Assembly (NCBI GenBank): GCA_000320605.2
Contig: KB445809.1
Coordinates: 437,422-501,421, forward strand
DNA from: Gelatoporia subvermispora B
Taxonomy: Eukaryota > Basidiomycota > Agaricomycetes > Polyporales > Gelatoporiaceae
DNA length: 64,000 nucleotides
Direction of reading: 5' to 3'
Below, piece after piece: positions 54,506 to 64,000 of the stretch (position 1 is the first letter of the stretch; every line of letters starts with the position of its first letter). The position numbers were made by a program, and so were the translations under genes. The notes under the pieces were generated by a model. It saw only the letters and a list, made by a program, of their open reading frames with translations. It was not told the DNA's origin and did not search any database.

Positions 54506-54964
54506 CTACGGCTTGGAGTTGTTGCTCTTCGCCGCCTCTGCGTGCTGCTTCTCGAGCTCGGCCTGCGGGCAAGTCGGTGAATTTTCTCTGTTAGCATATG
54601 CATTGCACTCACAAGCTCCTGCTTCTTCTTCTCGATCTGTAATGCACGTTTAGGACATTTCTCAAGATGAGCTGACGCAATACATACCTCCTGCTTGATC
54701 TTCTTCAGCTGCGCGGCCTCGTGCTCGCGCGCATACTGGTCTGTAAGGGGCTGTGTAAGACGCACATATAGACAGAATGGATTGGTTCCCGACCTTCATG
54801 CGCCTTCTCCTTCTTGCTGCGGGCCATGGCGGTCGACGTTAGTACGTATGCTCCCGGGTGGCGCTGGCTGCTCACTTGAAGGAGTTCTCCGAGTAGAATC
54901 GCACCGACACGGGCGCGACGCGCGGGAGACGGCGAACAGAGGTAGTAGCAAGACGAGTGAGCAT
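54506..54964 (-). CDS. INH1: Mitochondrial F1 ATPase inhibitor IF1
   Basis: Small matrix protein that blocks ATP hydrolysis by the F1 motor when the proton gradient fails. Exons on the minus strand: 54964-54876, 54816-54794, 54740-54688, 54636-54613, 54562-54506, giving 81 residues. The N-terminus MLTRLATTSVRRLPRVAPVSVRFYS is an arginine-rich, acid-free mitochondrial presequence. The IF1 core follows: KKEKAHEDQYAREHE, then a coiled-coil helix AAQLKKIKQEIEKKKQELAELEKQHAE. Exons 2 and 4 are only 23 and 24 nt. A second in-frame-looking ATG at 54827 lies in intron 1 and should not be taken as the start. Head-to-head with ATP14, 160 bp away. Confidence 0.9.
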
Positions 54965-55124
54965 GTTGTGGTGAATGTTGAGCAAGATGTGAGTGAGCTG
55001 GATATTCGGTGGGCTTTAAGGTCGGGCTGGATGACGCGCGCAACAGCGCCGGGCGCACCGAGACCAACCGAGGCTGCCCGTGACCGCGGGCTTGTCACGT
55101 CACACCTCTATTCCTTCCTCGACC
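54965..55124. promoter_or_regulatory. Shared divergent promoter of INH1 and ATP14
   Basis: Only 160 bp separate the two start codons, so both promoters and 5' leaders must lie here. No TATA box is evident, which fits housekeeping bidirectional promoters. That one element controls both is inference. Confidence 0.7.
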
Positions 55125-55665
55125 ATGTCGTCCGCAATTCTGAGGCAGGCCTCCGCCGCCGTATGTCGCTATTTTTCGCACAAACACCGAGTGTAGACTG
55201 ACTAGGACGACACAGGCTCGTCGCATCCCGCGAGTTTCCGCTTTTTCGACGTCGGCTGCGGCGCGCAAGGGTGAGTTGGCGAGCGCGAGCGCGGCGGGAC
55301 GACGCTGATGACAGCACGTCCAGACTTTGTCCAGGAGCTCTACATCAACCAGCTGAAGTCGTACAAGGCCCCCGCTCCGGTGTGTTGACTTAAAATTTGC
55401 GTCAGATCACTCACTTACACAGTCGGACACGCAGGCGAAGGACGCCCACGTCGGTGTCGTCAAGACCTACTCCGCGCCCGCGGCCCCCCAGCCTCCCGTC
55501 CTCCCCGCAGACCTCGCCTCTGAGCTCTCTGCCTACGACTCCGTCGAGCCCGTCGTCGAGGCAAAGGCCCCCGCTGCCTCTGCTGAGCAGGTCACCACCG
55601 GCGCGGAGCAGTTCCTCGCCTTCCTCGAGGCCGACGAGCCCAAGGCTGCGGACGCCCACCACTAA
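55125..55665 (+). CDS. ATP14: ATP synthase subunit h, mitochondrial
   Basis: Peripheral-stalk component of F1Fo ATP synthase. Exons 55125-55160, 55216-55270, 55324-55379, 55423-55665 give 129 residues. The presequence MSSAILRQASAAARRIPRVSAFSTSAAARK is followed by the family's start DFVQELYINQLKSYK. An acidic Ala/Pro-rich half (DAHVGVVKTYSAP...EQFLAFLEADEPK) follows and the protein ends ADAHH. Length and the acidic C-terminal half match subunit h. First exon only 36 nt. Confidence 0.9.
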
Positions 55666-56974
55666 ATGCGTAGACCAGTGCTAGGACACGAAAATAGAGA
55701 GCTGTTTGGCCACATTTCTTCGATGAGCGTGCATTGGTTGAACGTGTCTCGTACTCGCTCCCCACCAAGCTGCCGATCCCACCTCTGGATATCAGCATAG
55801 TCGACAGATTGACCGCGTTGCACTGAGACTTCGAGCTGGAGGAATACATGGAGAGGCATATCATCTGCTCGAGTCTCCCACCCATTGCGGGGTAGGTTCA
55901 GCAAATTCGGCGTTAGCGGCCGTCGCCTTCCGGACTGCGTCGTGACGCTGCACCCCAACGCAATGTGATCCATGTCACCAACTGGAGAAGCGCTGCCTGG
56001 GCTGCAGGAATCTGCCTGAATTGTACGCAGACGGTTCATGTTTAGACATCACAGCTTCAAAGCTTCAGGTGTCTCGACGTGTAAGACGATTGCACAACAC
56101 GATGTTCAGTTCCTTTTGCCATGCCAATAAACGCCAGCGGCCAGACTGGCTAAGCTGTGGACAACACGCATGCATTGTTGTAGGACTGCCTGCGGAAGAG
56201 AAAGACAGCAGGGATTTTCAGTACATATCAATGCCCTTACTCAGATCATTGACTGCCATCCGACCATCCCTCGCTACCGGGCAAGGCTGGGTGGCCCGGC
56301 AAACCGCGTGTCGCGCACAGGGAGATGGCAATTCATTCTGATAGTGCATATGACTCCATACACTAGCGAGTGCAAAAGCAGACAGTATCCATCGTCCATG
56401 TTGCCACTTGGATGCTGCTGCCGATAACACTGCCGTTGGTCGATCCATACGTAGCGGTTTCATGCAGCTAGGACCGAAGATAATGCAGACTTGTGAGGCA
56501 AAATTTCCTTGCGCTGATATTTCAGGTGTTATCTGACAGCCCAATATGAACATCTAGAATTACTAGATGCAAAGACCACATATCACTAGAACGCATCACA
56601 ATCGCAAGCGAGCGCAATAGATAGGAGACCCAAGCGTGTCAATAGATTACAGATCGTAGAGCAGGTTCGAGGGGCAGTTCGCATCCAGATTGACCACTCG
56701 CTATAACTGAGGACGTCGCGTTCGTGATAGCGTGGGAATGGGCGAAAGGAAAACCGGGGACACTTTTGGGTTGTAAGCAAGGTGAGTTTTGTACCTCCAA
56801 ATTACCAGAGGGATCCATACGTCTATCTAGTGATATACGAACATATCATACACTAATGCACATGCGAGAAATGCGAGTGGAGAGCAAGGATGATGCTATG
56901 AGAGAAAAGCGGAACGGCGAGTAGATAGCGGGAGCGAGGCCCATAAAATATGTACCGAAGCGCAAGACGTGCGA
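55666..56974. other. Intergenic, convergent ATP14 / RPO41
   Basis: About 1.3 kb between the 3' ends. Unsupported short frames on both strands and no repeats recognised. Confidence 0.45.
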
Positions 56975-59900
56975 TTACGAGAAGAAGTAGAGCGACTTCT
57001 TGATGGTCTTGACGTCAAAGTCGCCCTTCTGCGGGACAGAAGGGAGGATGTCGAGCAGGTCGATGAACTGGCCCATGTAGTGGCCCTCGTCGGAGAACTC
57101 ATCCTCGACATTATCCTTGCGCACGCGAGGACCCCGCTTCTTCTTTTTCTTGGGAACCACTTCGCCATCGGCATCAATCTCTACGTCCTCTTCCTCTACC
57201 GGCTCCTCGGGCTCTCCCGCTTCCCGTCGTGCCCGGTGCACCTCGAGTTCATCTGCTGACATCCTCGCGATTGCAAATGCCTTCTTCTCGAAGGGGGTGC
57301 TGCGCAGGGAGTTAAGAGGGATCTTGTAACCCTTGTATCGCTCCAAAAACTGCACAACGGTCAGTCAGAATGTACGTTCATCAGCATGGTGAGGCCGAGG
57401 CGGGAGGACGCACCTCGTTGTGGAGCTGCAGGAGAACGTCCGAAGAGTGCAGCGCGATGAACGTGTCACGGATAATGGCAGACATGTTGTCGATGTCGCC
57501 GGCGTGCGTCCAGTACGAGTCATGCACCGAGGCGAACGTCAGACCTTGCGCCTACAGCCCAGAGTCAGCACAGACGACCACGTCAGATAAATCAACGTCT
57601 ACGTACTCGGCACTCGAGCGCCGTCAACATCATGTGCGTGGCATCGAGACTGTGAATGAAGTTGGGCGGGAAGGCGGAGGCCTGCTTCTGGGAGTTGACC
57701 GCGGCGGGCTGGTTGGGGTCGGAGATGAAGACGGTCTGGAGGCCGGTCATGATCTGCTTGCGCTTGACGGTGCGGTACGGCTGCACGATGGGCAGGCCGA
57801 GCGGGGTGGTCCAGACGACGGAGGTCATCTGCTCGGCCTTCATACGCACTACGGGATGCTTCTTCGCTGTCGGGCGGCCCTTCTTCTTCTCCTCCTCGAC
57901 GAGGCCGCACGCGTGTGGGATGCGCTCGGGCGGGATGGACTTGGCGATGAGCCGCGCGCATGAGGTAAACCATAGTTGAATGTCCTTTGCACCGCGGAAC
58001 AGGTCGCCAATCGACCCGAGCACGTGCTTCGCGAGGTACGAGGACGCAGCCCAGCACTCCTCCGCGGGGATGTCGCCGCGCGAGGCGAGCTGCTTCTCGA
58101 TCTGCGCGCGCGCGCCGATGTACGTGACACCGTACACGGTCGTCATGACCGTCTGCTTTACGACCTTGCGCGCGACTTTGCCCTGCAGCAACATCGCAAC
58201 CTTGTCGCCTTTCGCCACGTCCTCTCGGATCCGGCCCTCCACCATGTCCGCGACATACGTGTACACATCCGACGGCCGGTCCGTCACCGCAAGGTTCACC
58301 TGCGCTGCACCCTGTGTGTCACCACCAAGCGCGGCGTAGTGCTGCAGACCGTTGCACGTGCCGTCCTGGTGGATCGGCAGAGCGCACTCGTATTTGTGCG
58401 GGTCGCCAGACTCGATTGCGGCCTTGAGCTCCATGCAGGTCGCAAGGCACTGCCACGGGTCGTCGGCCTTTGTCCACCACATGCGGCCCTGTGCAAGATA
58501 TCGTCAGATAAAGCGATTCATCCGGAAACACGGTGATACATACATCGAGCGGGTGGTCAACGCTGTCGAAGATATCATCAAGGTGCGCCTCAACGAAGGC
58601 AATACGCTCCGGGAAGCTGCCTTTATCGTAACCGTACAAGTTCGCAAGGTGAACCTTGAGCCACCAGAAGCCGCGCTCGCCGAGAGGCTTCGCCTCGCCG
58701 AACAGAAGTAGACCACGACTGAGGTCGTCACCTATGTGGGACAAATGGGGAGGGACGGGATATGCACGACCACGGAAGTCGACGTTGTGTGGCATGAAGA
58801 TGGTATCACCCAAGAACTAGAGCGCGGTCAGCTACTGCGGATCAGAATGCGGACGGAGGATGCTCACTGCACGGGCGATCTCAATCTTGTAGTTCACGCT
58901 GCAACGGTCGGAGTGGTTGTTAGCCTTCTGCTGCGCGTAAAGTTTATGCCGCTGGAGATAGATAGCGCGCGCTTGCTGGTCCGTCTCGTAGTTTTCCGGC
59001 CGTTCTGGCTCGGGAATGTCGCTGACGACTGGCGGCATCTTGCACATCCGCTTGCCCGAGTTCCACACCGTAAGGACAATATCGAAAATGCGACGGTTGA
59101 TATTCCACGGGGTGCTGCCGAGCACATCGAGCGCCGCATAGACGAGCTCTAGGTTACCCGCAGCGGATGCATGGCGGAGGTAGTTCGCTTGCTCCACCGA
59201 GTCCTTGTAACGCATCGCGGTAGCTGGGTGATATGAGTATTTGCCTGGGTCACGACATGACCAATGCGACTTACTCCTGTTGTACATGTATCCTCCCTGG
59301 TCGGGGCCCAACCAGGGCTTGGGCTTGACCAACATGGGAAGGTGACGCGGGTGGAGGGTGTTCTTGATACGGTCCTTCGCCATCCGCTCCGCCACGACCG
59401 GGTTCAGCTTGATGACACCGAGCTTGTGCCCACGCACGTACTCGTACGAGTGGAAGAACGCCGGCTGCTCCTCAGAGCTAGACAAACATACAAGTCAGAT
59501 TCTGCCACATTTAAAAAGACCAGAAGCAGGCTCACTAAATCTCCTCGCCGTTCGGGTCGGTCATCGAGCGAGTGATCGTCGCGACGTCCATCAGACAGTC
59601 GACCAGGAAACCACCGACCTTCACACGAACGAGCTGCGACCAGTCGCTGGTCCAGTCCTCTGCGTCCTCCATATATTTCCGTGCGGCGACACGGCGTGCC
59701 TGGAGGTCTCGGTAGCCGAGACGAGTAAACAAGCTCGTATCCTGGCGCGCGAACTGGCTCTGCGGGATGGCAATGTTATTCTTCTTGCACATCTGCGCCT
59801 TGTGCTCCAACTCGACTGCACGGCCGACACCGAGAAGTGCACGTGCCGTCTTCATGCCATCCGAGACACCACCCGTACCGTGCAAGTTCATGAGCTCGAG

Positions 59901-61352
59901 GATAGTGATAAGCGAGAGCTTTTCAGGCTTGAGGAGAGTGAGGAAGGGGCTCAGGGAGGTCTTGACTTTATCTGAAAACAAGACATCAGTCTCGCGGATG
60001 TCACACGACCACCTTGATACTTACCGCCAAGCTTGCGCTCCTCTTCCACCAAATTCTCGATCTCAGCCTGCAGTCGCTTCTGCAGCTTCTGATGCCAACC
60101 CCACATCCACGATTGCAGATCAGCCTGTTTGAGGCCGCGGTTGTTCAGCCCGAGCTCCTCGAGCATCTGCGCTTGGTGCTCCATCTGCTTCACAGCAACG
60201 TCGTACACCGAGTCCTCCAAGAGCTTCTGCCGTGCTGCGACATCGTCGGGCATGACACGCCGCGCGAAGACAACCTGAGACAAGTGCTTTCGTAGAGTGT
60301 CCAGGTTAAACGGGATTTCCGTCTCGATCTCCGGGTTCTCCGAGACGTCAATATCGACCACCGAACCATCTTCAGCGTGTGTAACGCTGACCGTCGGTTT
60401 CTATATATACTGATTGTCAAAAAAAAACTCTACCAGAGATCGCAAGACCACAAACCTTTGGTCTCATAACAGGAATAGCCTCGGGCACATCTTCTAGGGG
60501 ATCAAGTCCCTGACGACCGAGCGATTCCGCCATACCCAGCTCGTTGACCACCTTCGACAGGCCCATGTTGACTGCTGCGCGAGATAGCAAGCGTATCGCT
60601 TCGTTCGCCTCTTCCGACGATGTGAATGCACGGTCCGAGACCACAAGGGAGACGGGAATCTGTTGCTCGATGATCTGTCGCAGTAGGTCCGCGGGCTCTT
60701 GCACCTGCACGCTCGCAGGCACCGCCGCCTCACCAGACTGCGCCGAATCCGGGTGGAAGCGCAGATACGCGACTAGCATTAGCGCGTATGTGTTCGCTGT
60801 TGGGCGGACCTTATCACGGCCGCTCTCCATTTCGTTGTACAACTCCCAGGCAGATTCCAGCCACATCTCCCGCTGTTGCGTCTCTGGCGCGGATGCCATC
60901 TGGATGTACGCGTCAATGAGCGAGTTGTACACCCGCGCATCGAGCAGCATCTCGCCTCGGCCCTCGCTGCGCAGCTGCTCAAAAATCTCCTTCGCACGCG
61001 GAACGTCGTACAGGTTGTGCAGACAGGCATCCATTACGGACACCAGGTCCTGCGTCGGAGAGTCAGTGAAGTATAAGTCGTGCAGCGCAGATGAGCCTCC
61101 TTCCGCTGGGAGAGGTGTCGGAAGGATAGTGTATGGCACCCGGCGGCGCAGGAACCCCTGCATCTCGTTATCAATAACGAGTCCTTGTAATGGAGCATCT
61201 CCCGGGCGAGAAGTAGAGGCGAGCGCAGCTGCATGAGCTGCTTTTGTTGGTGTCGAATATAGACGAGCAGGACGAGGGAGAGCTTGTCGGGAGTACGACA
61301 GTAAAGTCGTCTCCATCCTGCGGGATGCATGCCGACGAGTGATGGGTATCAT
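56975..61352 (-). CDS. RPO41: Mitochondrial DNA-directed RNA polymerase
   Basis: Single-subunit phage-type polymerase that transcribes mtDNA. Start ATG 61352 gives a presequence ([13 protein letters not shown]...[10 protein letters not shown]). An N-terminal region with PPR-like helices follows ([32 protein letters not shown]), then the polymerase domain. Visible motifs: [38 protein letters not shown] (first catalytic Asp); [21 protein letters not shown] (fingers helix with the conserved Lys and YG); [36 protein letters not shown] (second catalytic Asp). The end is [12 protein letters not shown] at 56975-56977. A lineage-type insert [12 protein letters not shown]...PKKKKKRG sits near 57.1-57.2 kb. 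The frame stays open upstream of 61352 with a hydrophobic segment. I read that as a 5' leader or intron, not coding. Confidence 0.93.
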
Positions 61353-62437
61353 CTTGAAGATAGAGACCCAGAGAGCAAAGACAAGAGCGTAGACGACTGC
61401 AAGACCAGATAAGAAGACCCGCCCTGCAGTTTTTTGTCGTCCCCGAGGATGAGAAGGGGATTCTAACCTGCGACGTATAAATTTCTGAAATTTCCTCAGC
61501 CACAAGACAGATCTCTACCGGAGATTGCCGACGTTTTATCGCCAGAAACGTGACCTGCTCTCTAGAAAATATCCTAAAGTGGTAACTTTGCTAGTGAATA
61601 CTGTCAGATCCCTGACATAAGCCGCATAAACTTGACCCGATGCGGCACTAAAGCGCACCGTCTCCCGTCGGCATATACACAGTAAGTATTTTGATATATA
61701 GCTCAAGCTAATCTCAGCTCTGTCTTTGCGAATGCGTATATCTTTACACCTTGTACGATAATTTGTCTGCTGTAAGAGTCAGGAGCTTTGCTGCGACATC
61801 TATACAATTGAACACGGACAAGTCATGCACATCTTATCGAGGGATCAGATCCTAGAAGAGACATTTTTACCCGCACGTCCACTGTTTGCCTGGGTTTTCC
61901 TTTCGGCCCGTCGATATTGGAGATTAAGATATCGTAAAAGGGAGGAAACAGACAAATGCTGAGCACTTCCGCCCACATCCAATCCTAATCTCGGTCTATT
62001 TTGACCTTGATCCTTACCCGCACACGGACCTGACATACTGCAGTAGGTAGAGTATGCCGCCATCACCCGGGTCCTATTCTCGCTCCGGAGTTGTCGACTC
62101 ACCCTATATGAAGCACTCACCCTTGATCCCGGGATAGCTCCAGACAATTTTATACTATTAAAAAAAACCCTGACAGACCTGGTACAGACCTGATCCATCC
62201 ACCATGAATGAGCCGAACATGCGGCGGCGTGTCACTCGACCGGGGCGTGTTTCCAACTCGGATATCGCAAGCCTTCATCGGTTTAGCCGAATTTGAGGCT
62301 AGACACCAGCTCCAACGCGAGTTACGCACCCTTCTTCTGAACCTCTTACCAGCTCGACTAGAAATTTTTACACGCTAACACTGATACGACGACGCTCTCA
62401 CACCCACTGACGAACGATCTCACGAGAAACAACGGAG
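61353..62437. other. Divergent intergenic region, RPO41 / SUR7-like
   Basis: About 1.1 kb holding both promoters. A minus-strand frame at 61845-62198 is unsupported. A run of A lies near 62159. Confidence 0.45.
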
Positions 62438-63445
62438 ATGTCGCGAGCTTTCCATCTTCCGGGGATCTTCTTCCTGTTCTGCGCATTCGTGCTTCTGCTG
62501 CTTGTATCGGTATCGCTACCGTTCTTGCCGGCTATTGATGTTACAAGAGTTCACTTCCACGATGGAAACGTAGCGACCGAGACCAACGAGTCCGCGATGA
62601 CACAACTAAGGGTGAGCACAAACACTGGTGTTCGTCAACTGCGTATCTGACATGTATCTCGAAGTTCGGAATTTGGTACGTCCTCGGACATTGATGTGAT
62701 CAAGAGCAACGATACCAAGGGACTTCACATCAGGGCATACTGCTGGTATGATGACTCTGGGAACCGCATCTGCAACCCGACCGGTACGTATCTGAGTCTT
62801 GGTCGAAGAATCTCGTTCATCAATGAACCCCGGACAGGGCACGGTTACTCCACGACTTTAACGGACTTTGGGGCCACGAGCCAGAACACGGTCACCATTG
62901 GCTCGTCTTGGACACGCGGGCTTGCCGTGCATCCTGTGGGTGAGTGCGCAGTCATTGCATTCTACACAGCTTCCAGGGTTTAAGCATGCTGACCACCCAC
63001 ACTGCAGCCGCCGGGGTGTCCCTAATCGCGCTTCTGTTCTCCCTCTCTACACATGTCACAATGATCCTTCTTGCATCCCTCCTCTCATTCCTCGCCGCAA
63101 CGCTCACGTTGATCGCTTTCGCAATTGACATCGCACTCTACGCCTTTGTCAAGCATGAAATGGGTCACTTCAGCGACGTGAGCAAGACAACGGACACTGC
63201 GCCAGGTGAGTCGCTCCCACGTTTTGGTCAGCACAGAAGCGTGTGCATCACCACATGGGAACGGTCTCTAATCACGTCGGTTGTTAGCGTTCTGGATGAC
63301 GTTCGTGTCATTCATCTTACTCTGCCTGGCCGGGTGCACGGTGTGCTTTGGACGGCGCCGTGACCGCATGGCCGGCGCCACAAGCTACCCTGTGTCTTCC
63401 ACCAAGACTTCCTGGGCCGACCGTTTCCGGTTCCGTAGAACGTGA
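62438..63445 (+). CDS. SUR7/PalI-family four-span membrane protein
   Basis: Exons 62438-62611, 62665-62675, 62734-62939, 63008-63205, 63288-63445 give 248 residues. Span 1 is in LPGIFFLFCAFVLLLLVSVSLPFL. The extracellular loop carries the family core RFGIWAYCWYDDSGNRIC with PTG. Spans 2 and 3 lie in VSLIALLFSLSTHVTMILLASLLSFLAATLTLIAFAIDIALYAFV, and span 4 in FWMTFVSFILLCLAGCTVCF. A basic tail follows, ending RFRRT. Exon 2 is 11 nt and supplies FGI plus part of the Trp codon; without it the conserved core is lost. Members act at plasma-membrane domains or in ambient pH sensing; which applies here is open. Confidence 0.85.
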
Positions 63446-64000
63446 AGTACGCTCTCGGTACCGAGATGAATGTGCCGGATTCGCAAGATGCTCATTGACA
63501 CGTCTATTCCCGACTGCGATGCCAACTGACGGACATCTTCTACTTTTTGCGATTCTTCACGACATGCTCTGCTCCCGAGCGGATATCCTAAATGCCAGGA
63601 ATGTGTTCCCATGGATCTGCCTCTACACTATGCCACATGTCATAATTATCCTTCCTACGATCATGTATCCTTTCTGTCTCCATAGTACTTACGTTCTGCG
63701 AACTAACCTATGTGCTTGGTACTTGCTCGTTCTACGGTCTTATCTAATACCATGCGAGTATTCCTCATGATTAATTTTCACGACGTTCTTGAGAGGACCG
63801 GGTCTCGGCGACTGGTCCATTGAGTCGTTGGACCTCATGGCTACCACGAGTGTGCCCTGGCCGAGCTGGCCTCGTAGCCCGTGAATTGCGCGACGCGCCC
63901 CACGTGACGTGCGCGCGCGTGGGCAACTCGCACGGTCGCGGGTTGTAACGCCCACACGCCTCTTGTTCCGCTACCACCACCTCCCCGCCACTTTCGCGTC
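63446..64000. other. Right edge of window
   Basis: No gene supported. A GC-rich minus-strand frame at 63740-63980 runs towards the window edge and could belong to a gene beyond it. Confidence 0.4.

Noticed and set aside
54827..54827. ATG with MARSKKEKAHE as start of IF1
   Set aside because: It lies within intron 1. The upstream exon gives a proper mitochondrial presequence and joins in frame at 54816.
61353..61505. 51-residue N-terminal extension of RPO41 with a hydrophobic segment
   Set aside because: The open frame upstream contains splice-like sequences and would place a membrane-type helix before a normal presequence, so ATG 61352 is preferred.

Overview
The window is nuclear DNA from a filamentous basidiomycete, most likely a wood-decaying Agaricomycete of the Polyporales type. 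Genes are packed on both strands and split by many 50-60 nt GT-AG introns with short internal exons. The gene content fits as well: a classical secreted manganese peroxidase, a NACHT-WD40 NLR-like gene, basidiomycete-type single-pass membrane proteins and GPI-type serine-rich wall proteins. I read gene models by hand from frames and splice sites. Coordinates of genes with several introns are outer limits unless exons are given.

Layout. 2.2-7.4 kb: three minus-strand genes: a diflavin reductase (TAH18), a mitochondrial SNase-fold endonuclease (LCL3) and a PARP-catalytic-domain gene. 10.9-12.4 kb: manganese peroxidase (+), complete with seven exons. 13.0-17.7 kb: NACHT-WD40 STAND protein (-) with 14 WD40 repeats. 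18.5-21.1 kb: AP-1 beta-adaptin (+). 21.5-25.4 kb: three consecutive serine-rich, probably GPI-anchored secreted proteins (+), each with its own TATA box. 25.8-30.4 kb: SNF2/RING helicase of the Rad5/Uls1 type (-). 31.8-34.0 kb: GMC-type flavin oxidoreductase (+). 36.3-37.1 kb: ABM-like dimeric-barrel protein (+).

37.7-53.7 kb is a duplicated accessory region. A unit of [receptor-like membrane protein (-), small orphan gene (+), aldo-keto reductase (-), a further aldo-keto reductase (-)] occurs twice. Copy A keeps the intact orphan gene, but its second reductase is only a 3' relic. Copy B has a broken orphan gene and two intact reductases. A fourth, more diverged reductase closes the array. 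An extra orphan-gene relic lies at the junction.

54.5-61.4 kb groups three nuclear genes for mitochondrial function: the F1 ATPase inhibitor IF1 (-) and ATP synthase subunit h (+), start to start 160 bp apart, then mitochondrial RNA polymerase RPO41 (-). 62.4-63.4 kb: a SUR7/PalI-type four-span membrane protein (+).

There is no sign of rRNA, CRISPR, viral genes or an intact transposon, and I could not support any tRNA. The most interesting points are the birth-and-death dynamics of the reductase/membrane-protein unit, the two-propeller NLR, the head-to-head IF1/ATP14 pair, three candidate GC-AG introns and several very small exons.
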